Positions 34,203 to 42,452 of a stretch of DNA of 51,827 bases are shown piece after piece (within the stretch, counting starts at the first letter, position 1; each line of letters opens with the position of its first letter). The notes below the pieces were generated by a model. That model was not told the origin of the DNA. It made no database searches and saw nothing but the letters and a program-made list of their open reading frames with translations. The DNA comes from JAUIAI01 sp049680625. GTDB taxonomy: Bacteria > Pseudomonadota > Gammaproteobacteria > Burkholderiales > Burkholderiaceae_E. The stretch covers positions 1 to 51,827 of the forward strand of contig JBAUID010000050.1 of NCBI GenBank assembly GCA_049680625.1, written 5' to 3'. The position numbers and the translations under genes are program-made.

Positions 34203-35408
34203 ATGAGCTTTGAGATGATTGAACAAGAAATGGACGGAGCCAACATCAAGGTTGTTGGCATTGGCGGCGCAGGTGGCAACGCTATTAACCACATGATCGA
34301 GGGTGGTGTCCAAGGCGTTGAATTTATTGCCATCAATACTGATAAACAAGCGCTCAAGCGCACCCTGGCCTCCAAGTCAGTGCAATTGGGAGAGCAGGGT
34401 CTGGGGGCCGGTGCACGTCCGGATGCCGGTCGTGCGGCTGCTGAGGCTGAGCGCGAGCGTATTCGTGAAATGCTTGAGGGTGCGAACATGGTTTTCCTGA
34501 CCGCCGGCATGGGCAAAGGAACCGGTACCGGTGCGTCACCGGTTGTGGCTGAAATTGCCAAAGAGCTTGGCATTCTGACCGTGGGTGTCGTCACCAAGCC
34601 GTTTGAATTCGAAGGCAAAAAGAAGCAGCAAATAGCAGACGCCGGCATTGACCAACTGGTTGATCTGGTGGACTCGCTGATTGTCGTGCTTAACCAGAAT
34701 CTGTTTGCAGTGATGGACGAAGACGCTAGTCTGGAAGACGCGTTCAAGCGTGCCGATGATGTCTTGAACAACGCCGTTGCCGGTATTGCCGAGATCATTA
34801 ACGTGCCTGGCCTTGTTAACGTCGATTTCGCTGACGTCGAGACGGTTATGACCGACAAAGGCAAAGCCATGATGGGTATCGGCGAAGCCAGTGGTCTTGA
34901 CCGTGCACGCCTGGCGGCAGAACAAGCCGTTGCCTCACCGCTGCTTGATGGTGTCGATCTGTCCGGCGCGCGTGGTGTGATTGTTAACATTACGGCCAAC
35001 CGCAGCCTGAAGCTGCGTGAGACCAACGAAGTAATCAACACGATCAAGGCCTTCTGCGCTGACGATGCCACCATCATTCACGGCACTGTATTTGATGAGG
35101 ACATGAATGACAGCCTGCGGGTTACGGTTGTGGCAACCGGTATTGGCAAGCGTGCCAAGCCTGTTTTGGTGCCGAATCAAAAGCCGGCAACCGGTATCCG
35201 TACCGGAACCGACGATGCCCGTGCCCCGGTTGCTGAAGCGGCTGGTGCCCAGGCAACAAACCAACCCGGCTACGATAAGTACGATGAGCCGGCTGTCTGG
35301 CGCACCAATTCTCAGCGCGGGTCTGCTACCAGCCAGGTCAAGGCACTGGAAGACAAAGGGGTCGAGCGTTTCGATATCCCGGCCTTCCTGCGCCGTCAGG
35401 CTGACTGA
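34203..35408 (+). CDS. ftsZ: Cell division GTPase FtsZ
   Basis: Tubulin-like GTPase forming the Z ring; 401 residues. GTP-binding motifs: GIGGAGGNAINHM, INTDKQAL, the tubulin signature GMGKGTGTGASPVV, and DFADVETVMTDKGKAMMGIG. The T7 synergy loop is present with its catalytic acids (GLVNVDFADVETV). The C-terminal tail RFDIPAFLRRQAD is the conserved binding site for FtsA and ZipA-type partners. The signature has Lys105 where most FtsZ proteins have Gly. The LNQN in DSLIVVLNQNL replaces the E. coli IPND. A good Shine-Dalgarno (GGGAG) precedes the ATG. Confidence 0.98.
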   Translation: MSFEMIEQEMDGANIKVVGIGGAGGNAINHMIEGGVQGVEFIAINTDKQALKRTLASKSVQLGEQGLGAGARPDAGRAAAEAERERIREMLEGANMVFLTAGMGKGTGTGASPVVAEIAKELGILTVGVVTKPFEFEGKKKQQIADAGIDQLVDLVDSLIVVLNQNLFAVMDEDASLEDAFKRADDVLNNAVAGIAEIINVPGLVNVDFADVETVMTDKGKAMMGIGEASGLDRARLAAEQAVASPLLDGVDLSGARGVIVNITANRSLKLRETNEVINTIKAFCADDATIIHGTVFDEDMNDSLRVTVVATGIGKRAKPVLVPNQKPATGIRTGTDDARAPVAEAAGAQATNQPGYDKYDEPAVWRTNSQRGSATSQVKALEDKGVERFDIPAFLRRQAD

Positions 35409-35439
35409 TGTTGATTACCCTGTGTGAGTGATGTGTGTG

Positions 35440-35472
35440 CTGCCGGGTGCGGGTATTCCCCGTGCCCGGCAG
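35440..35472 (+). terminator. Strong hairpin after ftsZ, possible terminator or processing signal
   Basis: CTGCCGGG pairs with CCCGGCAG and, inside a 2x2 TG/TG mismatch, CGGG pairs with CCCG around TATTC. This 12-bp GC-rich stem begins 32 nt after the ftsZ stop. No T-run follows, so it is not a canonical intrinsic terminator. It may stabilise the 3' end of ftsZ mRNA or partly separate the cluster from the peroxiredoxin gene. Confidence 0.45.
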
Positions 35473-35624
35473 GGCTATTACCGGTGAGAAAAATAGTCCG
35501 TTTCTGCGGGGCGCTAGAATGGCGACTTCGCGCAGCTGCCTGCCGGAACCCCTTTGCCTGTTCTGGCGTGTCTCAGACCTGCCAGATGACACAAAACCAA
35601 TACTCACACAAATAGGAAATGATC

Positions 35625-36107
35625 ATGATCAAAGTTGGAGATAACGTCCCTGATGCCACGCTTACCGAAATGACCAGTGATGGTCCCAAGGCAAACCAGG
35701 TGGCTGAGGCGGTTAAAGGCAAGAAAATTGCGGTTTTTGGTCTGCCCGGTGCATTTACCCCTACCTGCTCGGCGCAACACGTTCCCAGCTATGTAAAGAA
35801 TATTGATGCGCTTAAAGCGAAAGGTGTTGACGAGGTCTGGTGTATTGCCGTGAATGACGCTTTTGTTATGGGCGCCTGGGGTAAAGATCAGTCTGCTGAC
35901 GGCAAAGTCCGAATGATGGCTGACGGGTCTGCTGACTGGACCAAAAAACTAGGCCTGGAACTTGACCTGACCGAACGCGGGATGGGTGTTCGCTGCCAGC
36001 GTTTTTCAATGCTGCTGAGTGACGGCAAGGTTGAGCAATTCAATCTGGAAGGCCCGGGTAAGTTCGAAGTCTCGGATGCTGAAACAATGATCAAGCAACT
36101 CGGCTGA
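35625..36107 (+). CDS. Peroxiredoxin (Prx5 type)
   Basis: Thiol peroxidase reducing hydrogen and organic peroxides; 160 residues from the chosen ATG at 35625, which has AGGAA 6 nt upstream (35619 is an alternative). The peroxidatic cysteine is C48 in GLPGAFTPTCSAQHVPSY. Further motifs are VWCIAVNDAFVMGAWGKDQ and WTKKLGLELDLTERGMGVRC. C73 lies at a position often cysteine in the family. C124, in GVRCQRFS, is where I expect Ser or another residue in relatives, and could be an extra redox thiol. The position between ftsZ and lpxC is one I associate with Betaproteobacteria. Confidence 0.93.
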   Translation: MIKVGDNVPDATLTEMTSDGPKANQVAEAVKGKKIAVFGLPGAFTPTCSAQHVPSYVKNIDALKAKGVDEVWCIAVNDAFVMGAWGKDQSADGKVRMMADGSADWTKKLGLELDLTERGMGVRCQRFSMLLSDGKVEQFNLEGPGKFEVSDAETMIKQLG

Positions 36108-36146
36108 TTCCAGTAATACGGGTTCACCCCAAATAGCGGTTTGCCA

Positions 36147-37067
36147 ATGCGACAGCGCACCATAAAGTCGCCGGTCCGGGCCGAAGGCGTTGGTTTGCAT
36201 TCCGGGCAACGGGTGCAGATGACACTGCGCCCGGCGCCGGTGGACAGTGGCATCGTTTTTACGCGATCCGACCTAAACCCGTCTGTGTCAATCAAAGCTG
36301 GTGCCACTGCGGTTAATGAAACCGCAATGGCGTCAACACTGACGGCAGACGGGCCGGGTGGTATTGTGCGCGTGCAGACTGTTGAGCACTTGATGTCTGC
36401 TCTGGCTGGGTTGGGCGTTGATAATGTGTTTGTCGATGTCACAGCCTCGGAGATTCCGATTCTTGACGGTTCGGCAGCGTCTTTTGTCTACTTGATCCAG
36501 TCGGCCGGATTCGTCGAACAATCGGCATTCAAACGTTTCATCGAGGTTCGCAAAACAGTCCGGGTTGGCAGTGACCGCAGTTGGGCCCAAATTGAGCCTC
36601 ATTTTGGCTTTAAACTGTCTTTTTCCATTAACTTTGCTCATCCCGCAATTAATTCGACCAAGCAGGAAGTGCTGGTCGATTTTGAGGAACAGACTTACGT
36701 ACGCGATGTGGCCAATGCGCGCACTTTCGGTTTTATGCAGGATGTTGAAATGCTGCGCGATATGGGGCTGGCCCGCGGCGGCAGTTTTGGCAATGCGATT
36801 GTCATGGATGAGCACAAAGTGCTCAATGATGACGGCCTGCGATCGGGTGACGAATTTGCCAAACATAAAATACTCGACGCCATTGGGGATTTGTACATTA
36901 TTGGTGCCCCACTGCTCGGCGCTTACACGGGCTTCCGAGCCGGCCACGCGTTGAACAATGAATTGATTCGCGCCCTGGTCGCGGACGACACGGCATGGCG
37001 TTGGGCCAGTTTTCGAGCCCGACGGTCAGCGCCAAATATATTCGAGAATGACTGGGCTTTTGCCTGA
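36147..37067 (+). CDS. lpxC: UDP-3-O-acyl-GlcNAc deacetylase LpxC
   Basis: Zinc deacetylase for the committed step of lipid A synthesis. The 306-residue protein starts MRQRTIKSPVRAEGVGLHSG at the ATG at 36147; a TTG two codons earlier is less likely. Zinc ligands are the His in VQTVEHLMSALAGLGVDNVF and the His and Asp in KHKILDAIGDLYIIG. The catalytic His lies in FRAGHALNNELIRAL. Also present are SEIPILDGSAASFVYLI and RTFGFMQDVEMLRDMGLARG followed by GSFGNAIVMDE. Length matches E. coli LpxC. Its presence confirms an outer membrane with lipopolysaccharide. Confidence 0.97.
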   Translation: MRQRTIKSPVRAEGVGLHSGQRVQMTLRPAPVDSGIVFTRSDLNPSVSIKAGATAVNETAMASTLTADGPGGIVRVQTVEHLMSALAGLGVDNVFVDVTASEIPILDGSAASFVYLIQSAGFVEQSAFKRFIEVRKTVRVGSDRSWAQIEPHFGFKLSFSINFAHPAINSTKQEVLVDFEEQTYVRDVANARTFGFMQDVEMLRDMGLARGGSFGNAIVMDEHKVLNDDGLRSGDEFAKHKILDAIGDLYIIGAPLLGAYTGFRAGHALNNELIRALVADDTAWRWASFRARRSAPNIFENDWAFA

Positions 37068-37110
37068 CCGGGTTCGTGCCGGGGTTAGTATTTCCAACTG
37101 AGGCTTCAAT

Positions 37111-37293
37111 ATGTTTCACGCGATTCGCCTGGTAGTTGGCCTTGGCTTGCTGGCTACCCTGGGATACACCATTGCCTACTTCCTGTTTGGTGCTCAGCGT
37201 TACCTGGTCATCGCTTTACGTGCTTTGTTGATCACAGCGGTTATTGCTGCCGTGCTCGGGCTCGGTATTTGGGTCGAACACCTGACCCGATGA
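37111..37293 (+). CDS. Small two-helix membrane protein of unknown function
   Basis: A 60-residue hydrophobic peptide with two predicted membrane helices: LVVGLGLLATLGYTIAYFLF, then a short basic-aromatic turn (GAQRYL), then VIALRALLITAVIAAVLGLG ending WVEHLTR. It starts 43 nt after lpxC on the same strand. I do not recognise it. Composition, topology and placement in a tight operon argue that it is real. Its last codons are part of a short direct duplication. Confidence 0.6.
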   Translation: MFHAIRLVVGLGLLATLGYTIAYFLFGAQRYLVIALRALLITAVIAAVLGLGIWVEHLTR

Positions 37294-37310
37294 GCTCTTA
37301 CCCGATGAGC
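37285..37310. repeat. 11-bp direct repeat over the stop of the small membrane protein gene
   Basis: ACCCGATGAGC occurs at 37285-37295 and 37300-37310, a 15-bp period. The second copy begins an inverted repeat, TGAGCCAG (37306-37313) with CTGGCTCA (37327-37334), that spans the end of dciA on the other strand. This could be a weak bidirectional terminator for the convergent genes, though no T-run is present. Confidence 0.6.
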
Positions 37311-37320
37311 CAGCGCCGGT

Positions 37321-37767
37321 TCAGCCCTGGCTCAGTTGTCGCCGGATCAGTCGTTCCAGCGCTGAACGGGTAGGGCCGTCTGCCATTTCCGAAGCCGCCA
37401 TTTGGATTTGCTCAAGGCATTCGCTGCCAATTTGTCTATTTCTGGGGTTTGGCTCAATCGCCCCGAGCGACGCTGGCCCACTTTTGTCCGGCTTGAAACG
37501 AATTGTCTGGATCGACGGATTGACCCGCTGAGCCACCGCCAGCATTGACGGTTCCATCTGCCTGGCCTTGGCCGCAACTGCGGCGCTTTTTGTGGCCAGG
37601 TTCAGGCAACCGTCACGCATCGACAGGACCCGAAGGTGTAAGCCAGACCATTCGGTTCCGAGGGCCTTTTGAACAGCAGCCATAATTTCAACCCGGGCGC
37701 TGAGTTCGGCCAGAATCGGGCTGTTTTGCAGGACGGTGCTCAAATGTCGGGCGGGAGGCTTTTTCAT
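37321..37767 (-). CDS. dciA: DciA (DUF721) helicase-loader protein
   Basis: A 148-residue protein with the DUF721 fold. DciA is the ancestral bacterial loader of the replicative helicase DnaB, replaced by DnaC or DnaI in some lineages. The conserved part is LQNSPILAELSARVEIMAAV and GLHLRVLSMRDGCLNLATKS AAVAAKARQ, followed by the NPSIQTIRFKPDK strand. The N-terminal KKPPARHLSTVL segment is typical. It is on the opposite strand to lpxC and secA, a common position for dciA near secA. Its C-terminus is an unconserved helix. Confidence 0.85.
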   Translation of the reverse strand: MKKPPARHLSTVLQNSPILAELSARVEIMAAVQKALGTEWSGLHLRVLSMRDGCLNLATKSAAVAAKARQMEPSMLAVAQRVNPSIQTIRFKPDKSGPASLGAIEPNPRNRQIGSECLEQIQMAASEMADGPTRSALERLIRRQLSQG

Positions 37768-38306
37768 GGAAAGTTTCGCCGCGGTTCGGCGACAGATTTG
37801 CCCTGTGGGGGATCAACGGTCGTTGGTTGGGATTCGGTCGATTGCGGGGCAGTGGGGCGGGGTAGTAAAAAGGCAGCGAACAGGCAGTGAGCAGTCGAAA
37901 ATTGGTTGCGCAATGCAGGCCTCTTTAATGGCTTCTCGATTGGCTTCCAAATTGGCTTCCATATTGGCTTCCATATTGGCCTCACTCAAACAACTGGGCC
38001 GGTCATCATGGTTCCAATGTATCACCATCATCTGACTCAGGCGCCCGATCTGAATCGGCCCCACTATTTTGTGGGCCTCGTGATACCATTTTCGATTAAT
38101 TCAGGGCTGAAAAAGTGCCTGAAAATACGGCGATGCGCTTGGTCTTTGCTTGTTCCTTGTTTGGTCTGAGCCAGGACTTAAGCCTCGTCTTGTGTCGGAG
38201 TGGCCGGCAGTTATGTGGTTTTTTGACTGCTTAAGTCGTTCAGCGGTTGCCTGGCGGGCAGCGGACAGCCTCTCCCGACAATTCCGTCCCTACTTTCGGT
38301 TCGATA
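37768..38306. other. Long non-coding spacer upstream of secA
   Basis: About 540 nt between the divergent dciA and secA starts. It holds a 12-bp tandem array (37927-37986). No SecM- or VemP-like arrest peptide with a signal sequence is evident. Betaproteobacteria often have an M23 peptidase gene here, and none is present. The frames open across it lack ribosome sites and protein-like composition. I could not assign a promoter with confidence. Confidence 0.6.
37927..37986. repeat. 12-bp tandem repeat, five copies upstream of secA
   Basis: The unit ATTGGCTTCCAT appears as two exact copies (37951-37974), flanked by AATGGCTTCTCG and ATTGGCTTCCAA to the left and ATTGGCCTCACT to the right. Because the unit is a multiple of three, it reads as a repeating peptide in several frames (IGFH on the plus strand, MEAN on the minus strand). 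None of those frames has other signs of being a gene. Confidence 0.85.
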
Positions 38307-41093
38307 ATGGTACAGAAACTGCTCACAAAAATTTTCGGCAGCCGTAATGACCGGTTGCTAAAAACCTATGGCAAAACAGTCAACGCGATTAACGGCCTCG
38401 AAGAGGGTCTGAAAGCCCTAAGCGATGCTGAACTTCAGGGCAAGACCGCGGCATTTCGCGAGCGAATCAGCCAGGGAGAGACGGTTCAATCGCTTCTTCC
38501 CGAGGCTTTTGCGGTTTGCCGGGAAGCGGCAAATCGGTCCCTGGGAATGCGCCACTTCGATGTCCAGCTTCTTGGTGGCATGGTGCTTAATGACGGAAAT
38601 ATCGCCGAGATGCGGACTGGCGAAGGTAAAACCCTGGTGGCCACCTTACCGGCGTATCTGAATGCGCTGACCGGTAAAGGTGTTCACGTGGTGACGGTTA
38701 ACGACTACCTGGCAGCTCGGGATGCCGCGTGGATGGGTAAGTTGTACGCATTCCTGGGTCTGACTGTCGGGACGGTGGTCTCGCAGCAACCGAACGAAGA
38801 AAAGAAAGCGGCTTACCAGGCTGACATTACTTATGGTACGAACAATGAGTTCGGCTTCGATTACCTGCGCGACAACATGGAGTATACCGTTGCCGATCGT
38901 CGGCAGCGAGGGTTGAATTTCGCCATTGTTGATGAGGTCGATTCCATCCTGATCGACGAGGCGCGTACCCCGCTGATTATTTCCGGCCAGGCCGATGATC
39001 ACACCGAACTCTACCAGCGGATAAACGTTGTTCCGCCGATGCTGACCGAGATGGCCAGTGAACCAAAGGCCAATGAACCTGAGCCTGAAGGTGACTACTG
39101 GGTTGATCGCAAAGGGCACCAGGCTTATTTGTCTGAAGCCGGTCATGAGAAAGCAGAGAAAATTCTTGATGAACTGGGCTTGTTGCCCGAGGGCGCCAGT
39201 CTGTACGAAACGGCAAACATACAGTTGCTGCATCACGTTATGGCGGCGCTACGTGCCCATACACTGTTTCAGAAAGATACCCACTACGTTGTCCAGAATA
39301 ACGAAGTTACCATCGTCGACGAATTTACCGGCCGGCTGATGCAGGGACGGCGCTGGTCGGATGGCTTGCATCAGGCAGTTGAAGCGAAAGAGGGTGTTGC
39401 CATTCAGGCTGAAAATCAGACGCTGGCTTCGATAACATTCCAGAATTACTTTCGCATGTACGGTAAGTTGTCCGGCATGACCGGGACGGCGGACACCGAG
39501 GCATTTGAGTTTCAGGATATCTATGGTCTTGAGACGGTCATTATTCCGACCCACCGGCCTATGGTGCGCGACGATCGCCAGGATCAGGTTTTTCGTACCG
39601 CTTCCGAAAAGCATGGCGCCATCATTGCTGACATCCGTGATTGTTACGAGCGTGGTCAGCCGGTGCTGGTGGGAACAACCTCAATCGAGAACTCCGAACT
39701 ACTGTCGTCTTTGCTGGAAAAAGACGGGCTGCCGCATAACGTGCTAAATGCCAAGCAGCATGAGCGCGAAGCACAAATTGTTATCGAGGCTGGCGCACCC
39801 AAGACAATTACTATTGCGACCAATATGGCTGGTCGGGGCACCGATATCGTATTGGGCGGCAGCATTGCCAAAGCTCTGGAAGACATCGATAGCGATGAGA
39901 ATCTGTCGGAAGCCGAGCGCGCAGAAGCCAGTGGAAAGCTGCAACGTGAATGGCAGGTGATTCACGATGAGGTACTGGCTGCCGGTGGTCTGCATATTAT
40001 CGGCACCGAGCGTCACGAATCACGCCGGATCGACAATCAGCTGCGTGGCCGGTCGGGGCGCCAGGGTGACCCTGGTTCGTCACGTTTTTACCTGTCAATG
40101 GATGATCAGCTGCTCAAGATATTTGCAGGTGAACGTCTCAAGTCGATTATGAATCGACTCAAGTTGCCTGAAGGTGAGCCAATTGAAGCTGGCATGGTGT
40201 CGCGCTCAATTGAAAATGCACAGCGCAAGGTTGAAGCGCGTAACTTCGATGTCCGTAAACAACTGCTCGAATACGACGACGTTGCCAATGATCAGCGTAA
40301 AGTTGTTTATTCCGACCGAAATGATTTGTTGGAATCGGAAGACTTCTCTGAACGCATTACCGAGCTACGGCAACAGGTTTTTTCCGATTTGTTCCGTACT
40401 TACATCCCCGAAGAATCGATTGAAGAACAATGGAACGTCGATGGCCTTGAATCGGTATTAAGCTCTGAATGGCAGCTTGAAGTGCCAGTCGCACAACTGT
40501 TGAAAGAGCAATCGAACCTCGACGACGATGGCTTGCTGCAGCAAATTGTCGAAAAAGCTGATGCGGTATATAACGAAAAATTGAATACTGTTGGCGCCGA
40601 TGTATTTGCCGGATTTTCCCGGTCAGTGATGTTGCAGACGATTGATCAGCATTGGCGTGAGCACTTATCAGCCCTGGATATGTTGAGGGCCGGCATTCAT
40701 TTGCGTGGTTACGCTCAAAAGAACCCGAAACAAGAATACAAACGCGAAGCGTTTGAATTGTTCACCCTGATGCAGGAGCGGGTTCGTAACGACGTTACCC
40801 GTGTATTGCTGACTGTTCAGGTGCAATCCGCCGAAGAGGCGCAGCAAGCGGAAGAAAGCGCTCAGCCAGAGTACTCGAATGTCAGTTACACCCATTCGGA
40901 ATTTGACGATTTGGACGCCGCAGCAAGTGACGGTGCCGGTGAAGATATTGCGGTTGCGCCACCGCAGGTTAGCGTGAAAGATGAAGATGCCCAGCAACCG
41001 TTTCGTCGAATGGGGCAGAAGGTTGGGCGCAATGACCCCTGTCCTTGCGGATCGGGCCGCAAGTACAAGCAATGTCACGGGCGTTTGTCCTGA
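38307..41093 (+). CDS. secA: Preprotein translocase ATPase SecA
   Basis: Motor ATPase of Sec export; 928 residues from the ATG at 38307 (MVQKLLTKIFGSRNDRLLKT). Motifs: MRTGEGKTLVATLPAYLNAL (Walker A), VTVNDYLAARDAAWMG, VDEVDSILIDEARTPLIISG (DEAD-type), the preprotein cross-linking domain, ITFQNYFRMYGKLSGMTGTA, IATNMAGRGTDIVLGG and QLRGRSGRQGDPGSSRFYLS. The C-terminal zinc motif CPCGSGRKYKQCHG, which binds SecB and lipids, is intact. An acidic linker (EEAQQAEESAQPEYSNVSYT) precedes it. The reading frame extends 20 codons upstream without homology. Confidence 0.97.
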   Translation: MVQKLLTKIFGSRNDRLLKTYGKTVNAINGLEEGLKALSDAELQGKTAAFRERISQGETVQSLLPEAFAVCREAANRSLGMRHFDVQLLGGMVLNDGNIAEMRTGEGKTLVATLPAYLNALTGKGVHVVTVNDYLAARDAAWMGKLYAFLGLTVGTVVSQQPNEEKKAAYQADITYGTNNEFGFDYLRDNMEYTVADRRQRGLNFAIVDEVDSILIDEARTPLIISGQADDHTELYQRINVVPPMLTEMASEPKANEPEPEGDYWVDRKGHQAYLSEAGHEKAEKILDELGLLPEGASLYETANIQLLHHVMAALRAHTLFQKDTHYVVQNNEVTIVDEFTGRLMQGRRWSDGLHQAVEAKEGVAIQAENQTLASITFQNYFRMYGKLSGMTGTADTEAFEFQDIYGLETVIIPTHRPMVRDDRQDQVFRTASEKHGAIIADIRDCYERGQPVLVGTTSIENSELLSSLLEKDGLPHNVLNAKQHEREAQIVIEAGAPKTITIATNMAGRGTDIVLGGSIAKALEDIDSDENLSEAERAEASGKLQREWQVIHDEVLAAGGLHIIGTERHESRRIDNQLRGRSGRQGDPGSSRFYLSMDDQLLKIFAGERLKSIMNRLKLPEGEPIEAGMVSRSIENAQRKVEARNFDVRKQLLEYDDVANDQRKVVYSDRNDLLESEDFSERITELRQQVFSDLFRTYIPEESIEEQWNVDGLESVLSSEWQLEVPVAQLLKEQSNLDDDGLLQQIVEKADAVYNEKLNTVGADVFAGFSRSVMLQTIDQHWREHLSALDMLRAGIHLRGYAQKNPKQEYKREAFELFTLMQERVRNDVTRVLLTVQVQSAEEAQQAEESAQPEYSNVSYTHSEFDDLDAAASDGAGEDIAVAPPQVSVKDEDAQQPFRRMGQKVGRNDPCPCGSGRKYKQCHGRLS

Positions 41094-41147
41094 CCCGGCA
41101 ACTTAAAATTCCCCCGAAAACCCCCGATAACCATTTCCTGAGCAAAT

Positions 41148-42377
41148 ATGCCTGTCAACTACCAAGCGCCGGTCGCTTCTGATCTACATCCTGTTGCCGG
41201 TGTCAGTCTGGGCAGTACGAACGCCAGTATCAGACGCGGTGATAACGACGACGTCTTGCTGATGCAATTTGACGCACGCTCGGTAGCTGCCGGTGTATTT
41301 ACCCGAAACCGGTTTTGCGCGGCCCCGGTTGTTTTGTGCCGGGAGCATTTGTCGCAAACTAATGGCCAGGTGCGCGCTATCCTGGTTAATGCAGGTAATG
41401 CTAATGCCGGTACGGGTGCTGGCGGCCTGGCGGATGCACGAGACAGCTGTGCCGCTGTTGCACAAGTACTGGGCTGTGATGCAGAACACGTCCTGCCGAT
41501 GTCGACCGGCGTCATTCTCGAGCGGCTGCCGATGGATAAGTTGCTCAATGCCGTTCCGCTTGCCGCCAAGCTTGCGAAGGCGGACAACTGGTTGCCGGCA
41601 GCACAAGCCATCATGACAACCGATACCTTACCCAAGGCGGGTTGCCGGACAGCGACGATTGATGGCGCGGCATTTACCATGACCGGTATCGCCAAAGGTG
41701 CCGGCATGATCCGTCCCGATATGGGCACGATGCTGAGTATCGTCGCAACCGATGCGGCAATTGAACCCGAGTTACTCCAGCAATGGGTTCGTGATGCGGC
41801 GGACCAGAGTTTTAACCGCATCACTGTCGATGGTGATACGTCGACCAACGACAGTTTGATTGTAGTTGCCACCGGGGCAGGCCAGGTGCGAATTACTGAT
41901 GCCGATTCCGCAGCCGCGCTTGCGGTTCGCGGTGCACTGTTTGATCTTACCCGCCAGCTCGCACAAATGATTATCCGCGATGGCGAAGGTGCCACCAAGT
42001 TCATCACGATTCGGGTTGAACAAGCGGCCACTGAAAATGAAGCTGGTGCAGTGGCTTATTCAATTGCGCATTCACCGCTGGTTAAAACGGCTTTTTTTGC
42101 CTCCGACGCAAATCTGGGTCGCTTGTTATGTGCAATAGGTTACGCAGGCATCACCGATCTTGACGTTGATAAGGTTGAGTTGCTGCTTGGTGATGTGCTC
42201 GTGGCATCTAACGGCGGGCGACATCCCGACTACCAGGAGGCTGCGGGTCAGCTGGTAATGGCGCAGGACGAAATAACGGTGACAGTTCGCCTGAATCGCG
42301 GTCAGAGTGCTACGACAGTCTGGACTTGTGACCTGTCTCATGATTACGTCACGATTAATGCTGAATATCGCACTTAA
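41148..42377 (+). CDS. argJ: Bifunctional ornithine acetyltransferase/N-acetylglutamate synthase ArgJ
   Basis: Arginine pathway enzyme recycling acetyl groups from N-acetylornithine to glutamate. The 409-residue precursor has GVFTRNRFCAAPVVLCREHL, ILVNAGNANAGTGAGGLADA, VLPMSTGVILERLPMDKL, and the self-cleavage site in KGAGMIRPDMGTMLSIVATD, where the Thr of MGT becomes the N-terminal nucleophile of the beta chain; Ala is more usual than Gly before it. Also present are FNRITVDGDTSTNDSLIVVA and SDANLGRLLCAIGYAG. It starts 54 nt after secA. Whether it is mono- or bifunctional cannot be read from sequence. Confidence 0.96.
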   Translation: MPVNYQAPVASDLHPVAGVSLGSTNASIRRGDNDDVLLMQFDARSVAAGVFTRNRFCAAPVVLCREHLSQTNGQVRAILVNAGNANAGTGAGGLADARDSCAAVAQVLGCDAEHVLPMSTGVILERLPMDKLLNAVPLAAKLAKADNWLPAAQAIMTTDTLPKAGCRTATIDGAAFTMTGIAKGAGMIRPDMGTMLSIVATDAAIEPELLQQWVRDAADQSFNRITVDGDTSTNDSLIVVATGAGQVRITDADSAAALAVRGALFDLTRQLAQMIIRDGEGATKFITIRVEQAATENEAGAVAYSIAHSPLVKTAFFASDANLGRLLCAIGYAGITDLDVDKVELLLGDVLVASNGGRHPDYQEAAGQLVMAQDEITVTVRLNRGQSATTVWTCDLSHDYVTINAEYRT

Positions 42378-42452
42378 TCTGGCTGGCGTCAGAAACTGAA
42401 AACCGCTCTAAATCCTGTACGAGTTCCGTACGAACAAAACATAAAGCAACTC

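Noticed and set aside
34118..35077. 319-codon open frame antisense to ftsZ
   Set aside because: It mirrors ftsZ codons, has a Ser/Ala/Pro-rich composition typical of antisense frames, and has no ribosome site or homology.
37906..38169. Frame encoding IGFQIGFHIGFHIGL repeats upstream of secA, considered as a SecM-like arrest peptide
   Set aside because: No signal peptide, no arrest motif, no ribosome site; the repeats simply translate the 12-bp array.
41159..42031. 290-codon open frame antisense to argJ
   Set aside because: Shadow of a strongly supported gene; composition and lack of motifs argue against coding.
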